This document shows positions 1-11,902 of a DNA stretch of 64,000 nucleotides, one piece after another. The translations under genes and the position numbers were made by a program. Every line of letters starts with the position of its first letter. Position 1 is the stretch's first letter. The notes under the pieces were generated by a model, which was not told the DNA's origin, did no database searches, and saw only the letters and a list, made by a program, of their open reading frames with translations. Location of the stretch: the NCBI GenBank assembly GCA_030272155.1, contig CP126203.1, forward strand, positions 1,922,001 through 1,986,000, written 5' to 3'. Origin of the DNA: Tetradesmus obliquus. Taxonomy: Eukaryota; Chlorophyta; Chlorophyceae; Sphaeropleales; Scenedesmaceae.

Positions 1-200
1 CTGACAAATTAACGTACTGCGTTAATAACAGCAGCAACCAGTAGCGGCTTGCAGGAATTGGTGTCTAAACTGTAAATCAATGTACTGCATCAAACAATAG
101 CTGCAGCCGCGACAGCACTATTTTCCAACCACGCGCATGTGTCCATCCGCATGTGCAACTGGTTATTTGACGCGGGTTGTGTCTCGCCGCTCGCGTGCAG

Positions 201-1643
201 AACGCGCTGCGCCGCACCATGGAGGCCTACTCCAAGGTGACGCGCTTCTGCTTCATCTGCAACTACGTGAGCCGCATCATCGAGCCGCTGGCCTCGCGCT
301 GCGCCAAGTTCAGGTTCAGGCCGCTGCACCGCGAGGTCATGAGCGACCGGCTGCACTTCATCTGTGCAAAGGAGGGCGTGGTGCTGCAGGAAGCGGCGCT
401 GGGCCTGCTGGCGCAGGTGGCTGGGGGTGACCTGCGCAAGGCTGTGACCACGCTGCAGAGCGCGGTGCGGCTGGGCGGGGTGCAGGTGGACAGGTGCGTG
501 TGCGTTTGGTGTATTTCAGTGGGGGTGGAGGGTGCAGGACAGCAGTGACTGCGTGCACGTGCCCGGCAGGTGTTAAAGACGGCTTTGATCGTGTGGGGGG
601 TTTGACTGTGTGGCACGTCTGTGTGCCAGCACAACATTGCAGCAGGCAGCGCACACTTCTCGCAAAGTTTGCTTCGGAGCTGGCATGGCAGCAGCTGACG
701 GGTTGTGCTGTGCTGCTTGTACAGTGGGCATGTTTTCTGTGCAGCCATGGCAGCACAGTGTACAAGTTGCACATGCAGGGCTGGACTCCTGAGCACACCT
801 GCGCATACGGCGTTGATGCTCTGTTACATGCCCGCACGTTGCAGCAGGCGCTTGTAACTTTGTCATGTTAGTACGCTTCAGCTGCGTCGGCTTCTTGTCG
901 GTGCGTGCTGTGGTGCTCATGCATCCGCTGATTCCTGCTGCTGCTGCTGCTGCTGCTGCTGCAGGCAGTCCATCCTGGATGTGTCTGGCCAGGTGCCGCC
1001 GGAGGTCATCCAGCAGCTGCTGGAGGCGTGCCAGTCCAGCAGCTACGCGCGCGTGCAGCAGCAGGCAAGCACAGAGCAGCTGAGCGGGGCCGAAGCTGGT
1101 TGCAATTGTTACATAGTCGCTTGTGCGCACAGGTTGAGTTGTCTGCAGCGTGTTCTGTAGCTGCTGCTTTATCTGTGAAATTGACTGTCAGTGTGTCATG
1201 TTGGTAGAGTTGGTGGTGAGACCTATGGGCCACATGCAGAGGAGGAGGCAGTGTAGAAGCGGCAAAACCAGGGGTGCTATGCGACCGTTCCGTATTCTTG
1301 GCATCCAGCATGTACAGCATGTTGTTTGGCCATGTTGCCAAACTGTGTTTGCTCACACATCTGTGACCGCCCCGCTGCTGCCATGCCTGCTACCTTTTCC
1401 TAGGTCACGGACATCATAGCAGAGGGCTACCCAGCACAGCAAGTGTTGCTGCAGCTGCAGGCAGCAGTGGTGCCGGGTGCTCCTGGCGTGGCCCCCAGCA
1501 GTGTGCCCATGAGCGACAAGCAGCGTGCGGGCGTGTGTGAGCTGCTGGCTGAGTCAGACAAGGAGCTGATTGACGGCGCTGACGAGTTCCTGCAGCTGCT
1601 CAATATAGCCGGCAGCGTGCAGCAGCTGCTGGTCAGCAGCTGA
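201..1643 (+). CDS. RFC4: Replication factor C small subunit, RFC4 type (3' part, three exons)
   Basis: This is a subunit of the clamp loader that opens the PCNA ring and places it on primed DNA in the nucleus. The visible coding exons are 201-493, 965-1064 and 1404-1643 (stop included), giving the C-terminal 210 residues of a protein usually near 340; the ATPase N-terminus lies left of the window. The first exon carries the RFC signature FICNYVSRIIEPLASRC, including the Ser-Arg-Cys arginine-finger motif at 294-302, then KFRF and GDLRKA(V)TTLQSA. The last exon has the helical collar ending in DGADEFLQLL. Splice phases close exactly: exon 1 ends in phase 2, and exon 2 ends in phase 0 at a GC donor (AG/GCAAGC at 1065). 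The family is clear from recalled RFC4 (yeast Rfc2) sequences. The exact paralogue name is slightly less certain, because RFC small subunits resemble each other. Confidence 0.93.
935..964 (+). repeat. (CTG)9-CAG triplet run ending exactly at the RFC intron acceptor
   Basis: Nine CTG triplets run directly into the CAG acceptor of the 494-964 intron. The repeat therefore takes the place of a normal polypyrimidine tract. Confidence 0.85.
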
Positions 1644-1798
1644 TGCAGCCACAACTGTTCGCCGCAAACTGTCAATGTGGTGACCTTGATAGGTTTGATA
1701 TTGGCCTTGGTGTTGTGTTGCGAGCTGCTGCCGCTGCTGTGCAATTATACATCTGTATGCCATTTGTAGTTCAACATGCAGGCTGTCAGATTGCTGCT

Positions 1799-1803
1799 GT
1801 AAC
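1799..1803 (+). terminator. TGTAA polyadenylation signal of the RFC gene
   Basis: TGTAA is the usual polyadenylation signal in chlamydomonadalean algae. It lies 156 nt after the RFC stop codon and about 60 bp before the satellite array begins. No other TGTAA lies between the stop and the array. Confidence 0.6.
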
Positions 1804-2487
1804 AAGTTGAGCGATATGCCTTACCAAAAGCACAATTGCATGCAGCATCTGTTGTTTGCACAGCGTCCGGCGCGCCGACTTGTGCTTTATGGCAAGGTGT
1901 TGGGTGTGCATTGTGAAAGTTCAAATACTGGTATAAAAAGTCGTAAAATGTTGATTTATCAATTTGAGAGCCTTACGAATGTCCTGGATGCAGGATGCGG
2001 GTTGGCAAGGGTGCCGGTGCATCCCCACTGGAACTCACTGGTCGGCTAAAAATCACACAGGTCGCTTTTCTCCCGTAGGTTCCTTCAACCAGCATTTGAG
2101 GCCCTTACCTGCCTAGGACCGACACGAGAATGTAAGAGCAGCGGCCTTCGAAGCGTCGCTACAGACGAATTTTCGGTCCGGCGCGCCGACTCGCGCTTTA
2201 TGGCAAGGTGTTGGGTGTGCATTGTGAAAGTTAATTTACTGTTGCAAATATTCGTAAAATGTTGATTTATTAATTTTAGAGCCTTACGAATATTCCGGAT
2301 GCAGGATGCGGGTTGGCAAGGGTGCCGGTGCATCCCCACTGGAAACTCACTGGTCGGCTAAAAATCACACAGGTCGCTTTTCTCCCGTACGTTCCTTCAA
2401 CCAGCATTTGAGGCCCTTACCTGCCTAGGACCGACACGAGAATGTAAGAGCAGCGGCCTTCGAAGCGTCGCTACAGACGAATTTTCG

Positions 2488-2763
2488 GTCCGGCGCGCCG
2501 ACTTGTGCTTTATTGCAAGGTGTTGGGTGTGCATCCCCACTGGAAACTCACTGGTCGGCTAAAAATCACACAGGTCGCTTTTCTCCCTTACGTTCTTTCC
2601 ACCAGCATGTGAGGCCCTTACCTGCCTAGGACCGACTTGAGAAGGTAAGAGCAGCGGCCTTCGAAGCGTCGCTACAGACGAATTTTCGGTCCGGCGCGCC
2701 GACTTGTGCTTTATAGCGTCGCTACAGACGAATTTTCGGTCCGGCGCGCCGACTCGCGCTTTA
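2488..2763 (+). repeat. Truncated satellite units
   Basis: Two internally deleted units sit side by side. Near 2520-2535, GGGTGTGCAT runs straight into CCCCACTGG, skipping about 130 bp between two GTGCAT words, which looks like a microhomology deletion. At about 2713, CTTTAT joins AGCGTCGCTACAG, leaving a unit of only about 50 bp before the next palindrome. Confidence 0.8.
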
Positions 2764-3439
2764 TGGCAAGGTGTTGGGTGTGCATTGTGAAAGTTAATTT
2801 ACTGTTGCAAATATTCGTAAAATGTTGATTTATTCATTTTAGAGCCTTACGAATATTCCGGATGCAGGATGCGGGTTGGCAAGGGTGCCGGTGCATCCCC
2901 ACTGGAAACTCACTGGTCGGCTAAAAATCACACAGGTCGCTTTTCTCCCGTACGTTCCTTCAACCAGCATTTGAGGCCCTTACCTGCCTAGGACCGACAC
3001 AAGAATGTAAGAGCAGCGGCCTTCGAAGCGTCGCTACAGACGAATTTTCCGTCCGGCGCGCCGACTTGTGCTTTATTGCAAGGTGTTGGGTGTGCATTGT
3101 GAAAGTTCAAATACTGGTATAAATAGTCGTAAAATGTTGATTTATCAATTTGAGAGCCTTACGAATGTCCTGGATGCAGGATGCGGGTTGGCAAGGGTGC
3201 CGGTGCATCCCCACTGGAAACTCACTGGTCGGCTAAAAATCACACAGGTCGCTTTTCTCCCTTACGTTCTTTCCACCAGCATGTGAGGCCCTTACCTGCC
3301 TAGGACCGACTTGAGAAGGTAAGAGCAGCGGCCTTCGAAGCGTCGCTACAGACGAATTTTCGGTCCGGCGCGCCGACTTGTGCTTTATGGCAAGGTGTTG
3401 GGTGTGCATTGTGAAAGTTCAAATACTGGTGAAAGTTCA

Positions 3440-3972
3440 AAAATAGTATGGCAAAGGCTAAGTTGATGGCCGGGATACGTTATGTATGCATGTGAGTGGG
3501 TAGCAGAGTACGTTATGTATGCGTGCGTGTGGGTAGCAGAGTACGAGGATGTGTGCAGCATGTGTGGATAAGTTTGTGTGTGTGTGGCTTTGTGTGCCTG
3601 AGGTGGTGTCATTTCCTGCAGAATGCCACATATCTCATAGGGGTGTGTTCGGTCAGTAGCAGGATGCGCTTTGCATGAAGTGGAGAGTCAATGAATAGTC
3701 AGGTGGGGATTGTCTGTGTCGACAATCCGTCACCTATTAATAGGCGTCTTGTGTAGGTGTCGTAATGCTGCCTGTAAAGTGCAGCTTGTAGAGGTGTACA
3801 AGTCACCATGCAGTGATAGCTGACAGTTACGCCATGGACAGATTTTGTTTCAAGGGCCAGTCACGGTCTGTCACACATCACAGGACGTCATTGCGCGACT
3901 GTGATTTTAGTGGAGTCTGGGCACTCGGTCAGGTCCTGGATGCCTTTCGGGGCTGCTCCGCAAGGGGCTGTC
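3440..3972 (+). mobile_element. Retroposon fragment, + orientation, lacks its 3' tail
   Basis: This is homologous to the internal part of the family, starting at AAAATAGTATGGCAAAGG. It runs through the GT-rich tract and the hairpin GGATTGTC/GACAATCC (3707-3728) and stops at GGGGCTGTCT, where other copies continue for about 150 bp to the poly(A). It then joins TTTTTTCC plus a satellite unit. The left junction repeats GTGAAAGTTCAAA, suggesting a recombination join and not a fresh insertion. Confidence 0.8.
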
Positions 3973-4291
3973 TTTTTTCCGGTCCGGCGCGCCGACTTGT
4001 GCTTCATGGCAAGGTGTTGGGTGTGCATTGTGAAAGTTCAAATACTGGTATAAATAGTCTTAAAATGTTGATTTATCAATTTGAGAGCCTTACGAATGTC
4101 CTGGATGCAGGATGCGGGTTGGCAAGGGTGCCGGTGCATCCCCACTGGAACTCACTGGTCGGCTAAAAATCACACAGGTCGCTTTTCTCCCGTACGTTCC
4201 TTCAACCAGCATTTGAGGCCCTTACCTGCCTAGGACCGACACGAGAATGTAAGAGCAGCGGCCTTCGAAGCGTCGCTACAGACGAATTTTC

Positions 4292-4603
4292 GGTCCGGCG
4301 CGCCGACTCGCGCTTTATGGCAAGGTGTTGGGTGTGCATTGTGAAAGTTAATTTACTGTTGCAAATATTCGTAAAATGTTGATTTATCAATTTGAGAGCG
4401 TTACGAATATTCCGGATGCAGGATGCGGGTTGGCAAGGGTGCCGGTGCATCCCCACTGGAAATTCACTGGTCGGCTAAAAATCACACAGGTCGCTTTTCT
4501 CCCGTACGTTCCTTCAACCAGCATGTGAGGCCCTTACCTGCCTAGGACCGACACGAGAATGTAAGAGCAGCGGCCTTCGAAGCGTCGCTACAGACGAATT
4601 TTC
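4292..4603 (+). repeat. Reference type A unit (no TATA motif)
   Basis: Type A units have GACTCGCGCTTTATGG after the palindrome, and TTAATTTACTGTTGCAAATA where type B has the TATA-like block. Other examples start near 4604, 6149, 9368, 22823 and 32832. They are usually followed by the CCGTACGTTCCTTCAACC variant of the third quarter. Confidence 0.85.
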
Positions 4604-5676
4604 GGTCCGGCGCGCCGACTCGCGCTTTATGGCAAGGTGTTGGGTGTGCATTGTGAAAGTTAATTTACTGTTGCAAATATTCGTAAAATGTTGATTTATC
4701 AATTTGAGAGCGTTACGAATATTCCGGATGCAGGATGCGGGTTGGCAAGGGTGCCGGTGCATCCCCACTGGAAATTCACTGGTCGGCTAAAAATCACACA
4801 GGTCGCTTTTCTCCCGTACGTTCCTTCAACCAGCATTTGAGGCCCTTACCTGCCTAGGACCGACACAAGAATGTAAGAGCAGCGGCCTTCGAAGCGTCGC
4901 TACAGACGAATTTTCGGTCCGGCGCGCCGACTTGTGCTTTATGGCAAGGTGTTGGGTGTGCATTGTGAAAGTTCAAATACTGGTATAAAAAGTCTTAAAA
5001 TGTTGATTTATCAATTTGAGAGCCTTACGAATATTCCGGATGCAGGATGCGGGTTGGCAAGGGTGCCGGTGCATCCCCACTGGAAACTCACTGGTCGGCT
5101 AAAAATCACACAGGTCGCTTTTCTCCCGTACGTTCCTTCAACCAGCATTTGAGGCCCTTACCTGCCTAGGACCGACACGAGAATGTAAGAGCAGCGGCCT
5201 TCGAAGCGTCGCTACAGACGAATTTTCGGTCCGGCGCGCCGACTTGTGTTTTATGGCAAGGTGTTGGGTGTGCATTGTGAAAGTTCAAATACTGGTATAA
5301 ATAGTCGTAAAATGTTGATTTATCAATTTTAGAGCCTTACGAATGTCCTGGATGCAGGATGCGGGTTGGCAAGGGTGCCGGTGCATCCCCACTGGAAACT
5401 CACTGGTCGGCTAAAAATCACACAGGTCGCTTTTCTCCCGTACGTTCCTTCAACCAGCATGTGAGGCCCTTACCTGCCTAGGACCGACACAAGAATGTAA
5501 GAGCAGCGGCCTTCGAAGCGTCGCTACAGACGAATTTTCCGTCCGGCGCGCCGACTTGTGCTTTATTGCAAGGTGTTGGGTGTGCATTGTGAAAGTTCAA
5601 ATACTGGTATAAATAGTCGTAAAATGTTGATTTATCAATTTGAGAGCGTTACGAATGTCCTGGATGCAGGATGCGG

Positions 5677-5727
5677 TTTTTTTTTTTTTTTTTGAAGCAA
5701 GAACGTTACAAGGGCTGACCTAAATAA
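5677..5727 (-). mobile_element. Retroposon 3' tail remnant
   Basis: A poly(T) run is followed by GAAGCAAGAACGTTACAAGG, which is the complement of the element's 3' end. The right flank (ACTTTTCTCCC) matches the insertion at 13932, but the left flank is ATGCGG. About 65 bp of satellite has been lost beside the tail. Confidence 0.8.
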
Positions 5728-7745
5728 CTTTTCTCCCTTACGTTCTTTCCACCAGCATGTGAGGCCCTTACCTGCCTAGGACCGACACAAGAATGTAAGA
5801 GCAGCGGCCTTCGAAGCGTCGCTACAGACGAATTTTCGGTCCGGCGCGCCGACTTGTGCTTCATGGCAAGGTGTTGGGTGTGCATTGTGAAAGTTCAAAT
5901 ACTGGTATAAATAGTCTTAAAATGTTGATTTATCAATTTGAGAGCCTTACGAATGTCCTGGATGCAGGATGCGGGTTGGCAAGGGTGCCGGTGCATCCCC
6001 ACTGGAACTCACTGGTCGGCTAAAAATCACACAGGTCGCTTTTCTCCCGTACGTTCCTTCAACCAGCATTTGAGGCCCTTACCTGCCTAGGACCGACACG
6101 AGAATGTAAGAGCAGCGGCCTTCGAAGCGTCGCTACAGACGAATTTTCGGTCCGGCGCGCCGACTCGCGCTTTATGGCAAGGTGTTGGGTGTGCATTGTG
6201 AAAGTTAATTTACTGTTGCAAATATTCGTAAAATGTTGATTTATCAATTTGAGAGCGTTACGAATATTCCGGATGCAGGATGCGGGTTGGCAAGGGTGCC
6301 GGTGCATCCCCACTGGAAATTCACTGGTCGGCTAAAAATCACACAGGTCGCTTTTCTCCCGTACGTTCCTTCAACCAGCATGTGAGGCCCTTACCTGCCT
6401 AGGACCGACACGAGAATGTAAGAGCAGCGGCCTTCGAAGCGTCGCTACAGACGAATTTTCGGTCCGGCGCGCCGACTCGCGCTTTATGGCAAGGTGTTGG
6501 GTGTGCATTGTGAAAGTTAATTTACTGTTGCAAATATTCGTAAAATGTTGATTTATCAATTTTAGAGCCTTACGAATGTCCTGGATGCAGGATGCGGGTT
6601 GGCAAGGGTGCCGGTGCATCCCCACTGGAACTCACTGGTCGGCTAAAAATCACACAGGTCGCTTTTCTCCCGTACGTTCCTTCCACCAACATGTGAGGCC
6701 CTTACCTGCCTAGGACCGACACGAGAATGTAAGAGCAGCGGCCTTCGAAGCGTCGCTACAGACGAATTTTCGGTCCGGCGCGCCGACTTGCGCTTTATGG
6801 CAAGGTGTTGGGTGTGCATTGTGAAAGTTCAAATACTGGTATAAATAGTCGTGAAATGTTGATTTATCAATTTGAGAGCCTTACGAATGTCCTGGATGCA
6901 GGATGCGGGTTGGCAAGGGTGCCGGTGCATCCCCACTGGAAACTCACTGGTCGGCTAAAAATCACACGGTCGCTTTTCTCCCTTACGTTCTTTCCACCAC
7001 CATGTGAGGCCCTTACCTGCCTAGGACCGACTTGAGAAGGTAAGAGCAGCGGCCTTCGAAGCGTCGCTACAGACGAATTTTCGGTCCGGCGCGCCGACTT
7101 GTGCTTTATGGCAAGGTGTTGGGTGTGCATTGTGAAAGTTCAAATACTGGTATAAATAGTCGTAAAATGTTGATTTATCAATTTGAGAGCCTTACGAATG
7201 TCCTGGATGCAGGATGCGGGTTGGCAAGGGTGCCGGTGCATCCCCACTGGAAACTCACTGGTCGGCTAAAAATCACACAGGTCGCTTTTCTCCCTTACGT
7301 TCTTTCCACCAGCATGTGAGGCCCTTACCTGCCTAGGACCGACTTGAGAAGGTAAGAGCAGCGGCCTTCGAAGCGTCGCTACAGACGAATTTTCGGTCCG
7401 GCGCGCCGACTTGTGCTTAATGGCAAGGTGTTGGGTGTGCATTGTGAAAGTTCAAATACTGGTATAAATAGTCGTAAAATGTTGATTTATCAATTTTAGA
7501 GCCTTACGAATGTCCTGGATGCAGGATGCGGGTTGGCAAGGGTGCCGGTGCATCCCCACTGGAAACTCACTGGTCGGCTAAAAATCACACAGGTCGCTTT
7601 TCTCCCTTACGTTCTTTCCACCAGCATGTGAGGCCCTTACCTGCCTAGGACCGACTTGAGAAGGTAAGAGCAGCGGCCTTCGAAGCGTCGCTACAGACGA
7701 ATTTTCGGTCCGGCGCGCCGACTTGTGCTTTATGGCAAGGTGTTG

Positions 7746-7780
7746 CGCCCTTGTAACGTTCTTGCTTCAAAAAAAAAAAG
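7746..7780 (+). mobile_element. Severely 5'-truncated retroposon with target-site duplication
   Basis: Only CGCCCTTGTAACGTTCTTGC-TTC plus the poly(A) was inserted. TGGCAAGGTGTTG (13 bp) flanks both sides (7733-7745 and 7781-7793). This is a textbook target-primed reverse transcription footprint. Confidence 0.92.
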
Positions 7781-9040
7781 TGGCAAGGTGTTGGGTGTGC
7801 ATTGTGAAAGTTCAAATACTGGTATAAATAGTCGTAAAATGTTGATTTATCAATTTGAGAGCCTTACGAATGTCCTGGATGCAGGATGCGGGTTGGCAAG
7901 GGTGCCGGTGCATCCCCACTGGAAACTCACTGGTCGGCTAAAAATCACACAGGTCGCTTTTCTCCCTTACGTTCTTTCCACCAGCATGTGAGGCCTTCAC
8001 CTACCTAGGACCGACTTGAGAAGGTAAGAGCAGCGGCCTTCGAAGCGTCGCTACAGACGAATTTTCGGTCCGGCGCGCCGACTTGTGCTTTATGGCAAGG
8101 TGTTGGGTGTGCATTGTGAAAGTTCAAATACTGGTATAAATAGTCGTAAAATGTTGATTTATCAATTTTAGAGCCTTACGAATGTCCTGGATGCAGGATG
8201 CGGGTTGGCAAGGGTGCCGGTGCATCCCCACTGGAAACTCACTGGTCGGCTGAAAATCACACAGGTCGCTTTTCTCCCTTACGTTCTTTCCACCAGCATG
8301 TGAGGCCCTTACCTGCCTAGGACCGACTTGAGAAGGTAAGAGCAGCGGCCTTCGAAGCGTCGCTACAGACGAATTTTCGGTCCGGCGCGCCGACTTGTGC
8401 TTTATGGCAAGGTGTTGGGTGTGCATTGTGAAAGTTCAAATACTGGTATAAATAGTCGTAAAATGTTGATTTATCAATTTTAGAGCCTTACGAATGTCCT
8501 GGATGCAGGATGCGGGTTGGCAAGGGTGCCGGTGCATCCCCACTGGAAACTCACTGGTCGGCTAAAAATCACACAGGTCGCTTTTCTCCCTTACGTTCTT
8601 TCCACCAGCATGTGAGGCCCTTACCTGCCTAGGACCGACTTGAGAAGGTAAGAGCAGCGGCCTTCGAAGCGTCGCTACAGACGAATTTTCGGTCCGGCGC
8701 GCCGACTTGTGCTTTATGGCAAGGTGTTGGGTGTGCATTGTGAAAGTTCAAATACTGGTATAAATAGTCGTAAAATGTTGATTTATCAATTTTAGAGCCT
8801 TACGAATGTCCTGGATGCAGGATGCGGGTTGGCAAGGGTGCCGGTGCATCCCCACTGGAACTCACTGGTCGGCTAAAAATCACACAGGTCGCTTTTCTCC
8901 CTTACGTTCTTTCCACCAGCATGTGAGGCCTTTACCTGCCTAGGATTGACTTGAGAAGGTAAGAGCAGCGGCCTTCGAAGCGTCGCTACAGACGAATTTT
9001 CGGTCCGGCGCGCCGACTTGTGCTTTATGGCAAGGTGTTG

Positions 9041-9076
9041 CGCCCTTGTAACGTTCTTGCTTCAAAAAAAAAAAAA
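9041..9076 (+). mobile_element. 5'-truncated retroposon tail, same site as 7746
   Basis: The target and junction are identical to the 7746 copy; the A-run is two bases longer and the G before the second target copy is absent. Confidence 0.9.
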
Positions 9077-10024
9077 ATGGCAAGGTGTTGGGTGTGCATT
9101 GTGAAAGTTAATTTACTGTTGCAAATATTCGTAAAATGTTGATTTATCAATTTGAGAGCGTTACGAATGTTCCGGATGCAGGATGCGGGTTGGCAAGGGT
9201 GCCGGTGCATCCCCACTGGAAATTCACTGGTCGGCTAAAAATCACACAGGTCGCTTTTCTCCCGTACGTTCCTTCAACCAGCATGTGAGGCCCTTACCTG
9301 CCTAGGACCGACACGAGAATGTAAGAGCAGCGGCCTTCGAAGCGTCGCTACAGACGAATTTTCGGTCCGGCGCGCCGACTCGCGCTTTATGGCAAGGTGT
9401 TGGGTGTGCATTGTGAAAGTTAATTTACTGTTGCAAATATTTTTAAAATGTTGATTTATCAATTTTAGAGCCTTACGAATATTCCGGATGCAGGATGCGG
9501 GTTGGCAAGGGTGCCGGTGCATCCCCACTGGAACTCACTGGTCGGCTAAAAATCACACAGGTCGCTTTTCTCCCGTACGTTCCTTCAACCAGCATTTGAG
9601 GCCCTTACCTGCCTAGGACCGACACGAGAATGTAAGAGCAGCGGCCTTCGAAGCGTCGCTACAGACGAATTTTCGGTCCGGCGCGCCGACTTGTGCTTTA
9701 TGGCAAGGTGTTGGGTGTGCATTGTGAAAGTTCAAATACTGGTATAAATAGTCGTAAAATGTTGATTTATCAATTTTAGAGCCTTACGAATGTCCTGGAT
9801 GCAGGATGCGGGTTGGCAAGGGTGCCGGTGCATCCCCACTGGAACTCACTGGTCGGCTAAAAATCACACAGGTCGCTTTTCTCCCGTACGTTCCTTCCAC
9901 CAACATGTGAGGCCCTTACCTGCCTAGGACCGACACGAGAATGTAAGAGCAGCGGCCTTCGAAGCGTCGCTACAGACGAATTTTCGGTCCGGCGCGCCGA
10001 CTTGTGCTTTATGGCAAGGTGTTG

Positions 10025-10061
10025 CGCCCTTGTAACGTTCTTGCTTCAAAAAAAAAAAAAT
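10025..10061 (+). mobile_element. 5'-truncated retroposon tail, same site
   Basis: This is the copy carried by the second half of the 983-bp tandem duplication. Confidence 0.9.
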
Positions 10062-11590
10062 GGCAAGGTGTTGGGTGTGCATTGTGAAAGTTAATTTACT
10101 GTTGCAAATATTCGTAAAATGTTGATTTATCAATTTGAGAGCGTTACGAATGTTCCGGATGCAGGATGCGGGTTGGCAAGGGTGCCGGTGCATCCCCACT
10201 GGAAATTCACTGGTCGGCTAAAAATCACACAGGTCGCTTTTCTCCCGTACGTTCCTTCAACCAGCATGTGAGGCCCTTACCTGCCTAGGACCGACACGAG
10301 AATGTAAGAGCAGCGGCCTTCGAAGCGTCGCTACAGACGAATTTTCGGTCCGGCGCGCCGACTCGCGCTTTATGGCAAGGTGTTGGGTGTGCATTGTGAA
10401 AGTTAATTTACTGTTGCAAATATTTTTAAAATGTTGATTTATCAATTTTAGAGCCTTACGAATATTCCGGATGCAGGATGCGGGTTGGCAAGGGTGCCGG
10501 TGCATCCCCACTGGAACTCACTGGTCGGCTAAAAATCACACAGGTCGCTTTTCTCCCGTACGTTCCTTCAACCAGCATTTGAGGCCCTTACCTGCCTAGG
10601 ACCGACACGAGAATGTAAGAGCAGCGGCCTTCGAAGCGTCGCTACAGACGAATTTTCGGTCCGGCGCGCCGACTTGTGCTTTATGGCAAGGTGTTGGGTG
10701 TGCATTGTGAAAGTTCAAATACTGGTATAAATAGTCGTAAAATGTTGATTTATCAATTTTAGAGCCTTACGAATGTCCTGGATGCAGGATGCGGGTTGGC
10801 AAGGGTGCCGGTGCATCCCCACTGGAACTCACTGGTCGGCTAAAAATCACACAGGTCGCTTTTCTCCCGTACGTTCCTTCCACCAACATGTGAGGCCCTT
10901 ACCTGCCTAGGACCGACACGAGAATGTAAGAGCAGCGGCCTTCGAAGCGTCGCTACAGACGAATTTTCGGTCCGGCGCGCCGACTTGCGCTTTATGGCAA
11001 GGTGTTGGGTGTGCATTGTGAAAGTTAATTTACTGTTGCAAATATTCGTAAAATGTTTATTTATCAATTTTAGAGCCTTACGAATATTCCGGATGCAGGA
11101 TGCGGGTTGGCAAGGGTGCCGGTGCATCCCCACTGGAAATTCACTGGTCGGCTAAAAATCACACAGGTCGCTTTTCTCCCGTACGTTCCTTCAACCAGCA
11201 TTTGAGGCCCTTACCTGCCTAGGACCGACACAAGAATAAGAGCAGCGGCCTTCGAAGCGTCGCTACAGACGAATTTTCGGTCCGGCGCGCCGACTTGTGC
11301 TTTATTGCAAGGTGTTGGGTGTGCATTGTGAAAGTTCAAATACTGGTATAAAAAGTCTTAAAATGTTGATTTATCAATTTGAGAGCCTAACGAATGTCCT
11401 GGATGCAGGATGCGGGTTGGCAAGGGTGCCGGTGCATCCCCACTGGAAACTCACTGGTCGGCTAAAAATCACACAGGTCGCTTTTCTCCCTTACGTTCTT
11501 TCCACCAGCATGTTAGGCCCTTACCTGCCTAGGACCGACTTGAGAAGGTAAGAGCAGCGGCCTTCGAAGCGTCGCTACAGACGAATTTTC

Positions 11591-11902
11591 GGTCCGGCGC
11601 GCCGACTTGTGCTTTATGGCAAGGTGTTGGGTGTGCATTGTGAAAGTTCAAATACTGGTATAAATAGTCGTAAAATGTTGATTTATCAATTTGAGAGCCT
11701 TACGAATGTCCTGGATGCAGGATGCGGGTTGGCAAGGGTGCCGGTGCATCCCCACTGGAAACTCACTGGTCGGCTAAAAATCACACAGGTCGCTTTTCTC
11801 CCTTACGTTCTTTCCACCAGCATGTGAGGCCCTTACCTGCCTAGGACCGACTTGAGAAGGTAAGAGCAGCGGCCTTCGAAGCGTCGCTACAGACGAATTT
11901 TT
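11591..11902 (+). repeat. Reference type B unit (with TATA-like motif)
   Basis: Type B units read GACTTGTGCTTTATGG and then CAAATACTGGTATAAATAGTC, most often followed by the CCTTACGTTCTTTCCACC variant. Sequence variants of the motif include TATAAAAAGTC (for example near 4986), TATATATAGTC (about 21970) and TAGAAATAGTC (about 15083). Hybrid units that mix A and B halves occur, as expected from unequal exchange. Confidence 0.85.

Larger units (their letters stand above)
8960..10930 (+). repeat. 983-bp tandem duplication within the array
   Basis: Three satellite units plus a truncated retroposon tail occur twice in a row (retroposon at 9041 and 10025, offset 984; later landmarks offset 983). 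The two copies are nearly identical. The outer edges are approximate because each breakpoint lies inside satellite sequence. Confidence 0.85.

Noticed and set aside
263-837. Long minus-strand ORFs opposite the RFC exons
   Set aside because: They mirror the GC-rich coding strand; the plus-strand frame has the family motifs and valid splice sites.
3813-4166. 117-codon ORF crossing a retroposon and a satellite unit
   Set aside because: It spans the junction of two unrelated repeats, so it cannot be an ancestral gene, and its parts are shared with non-coding copies.
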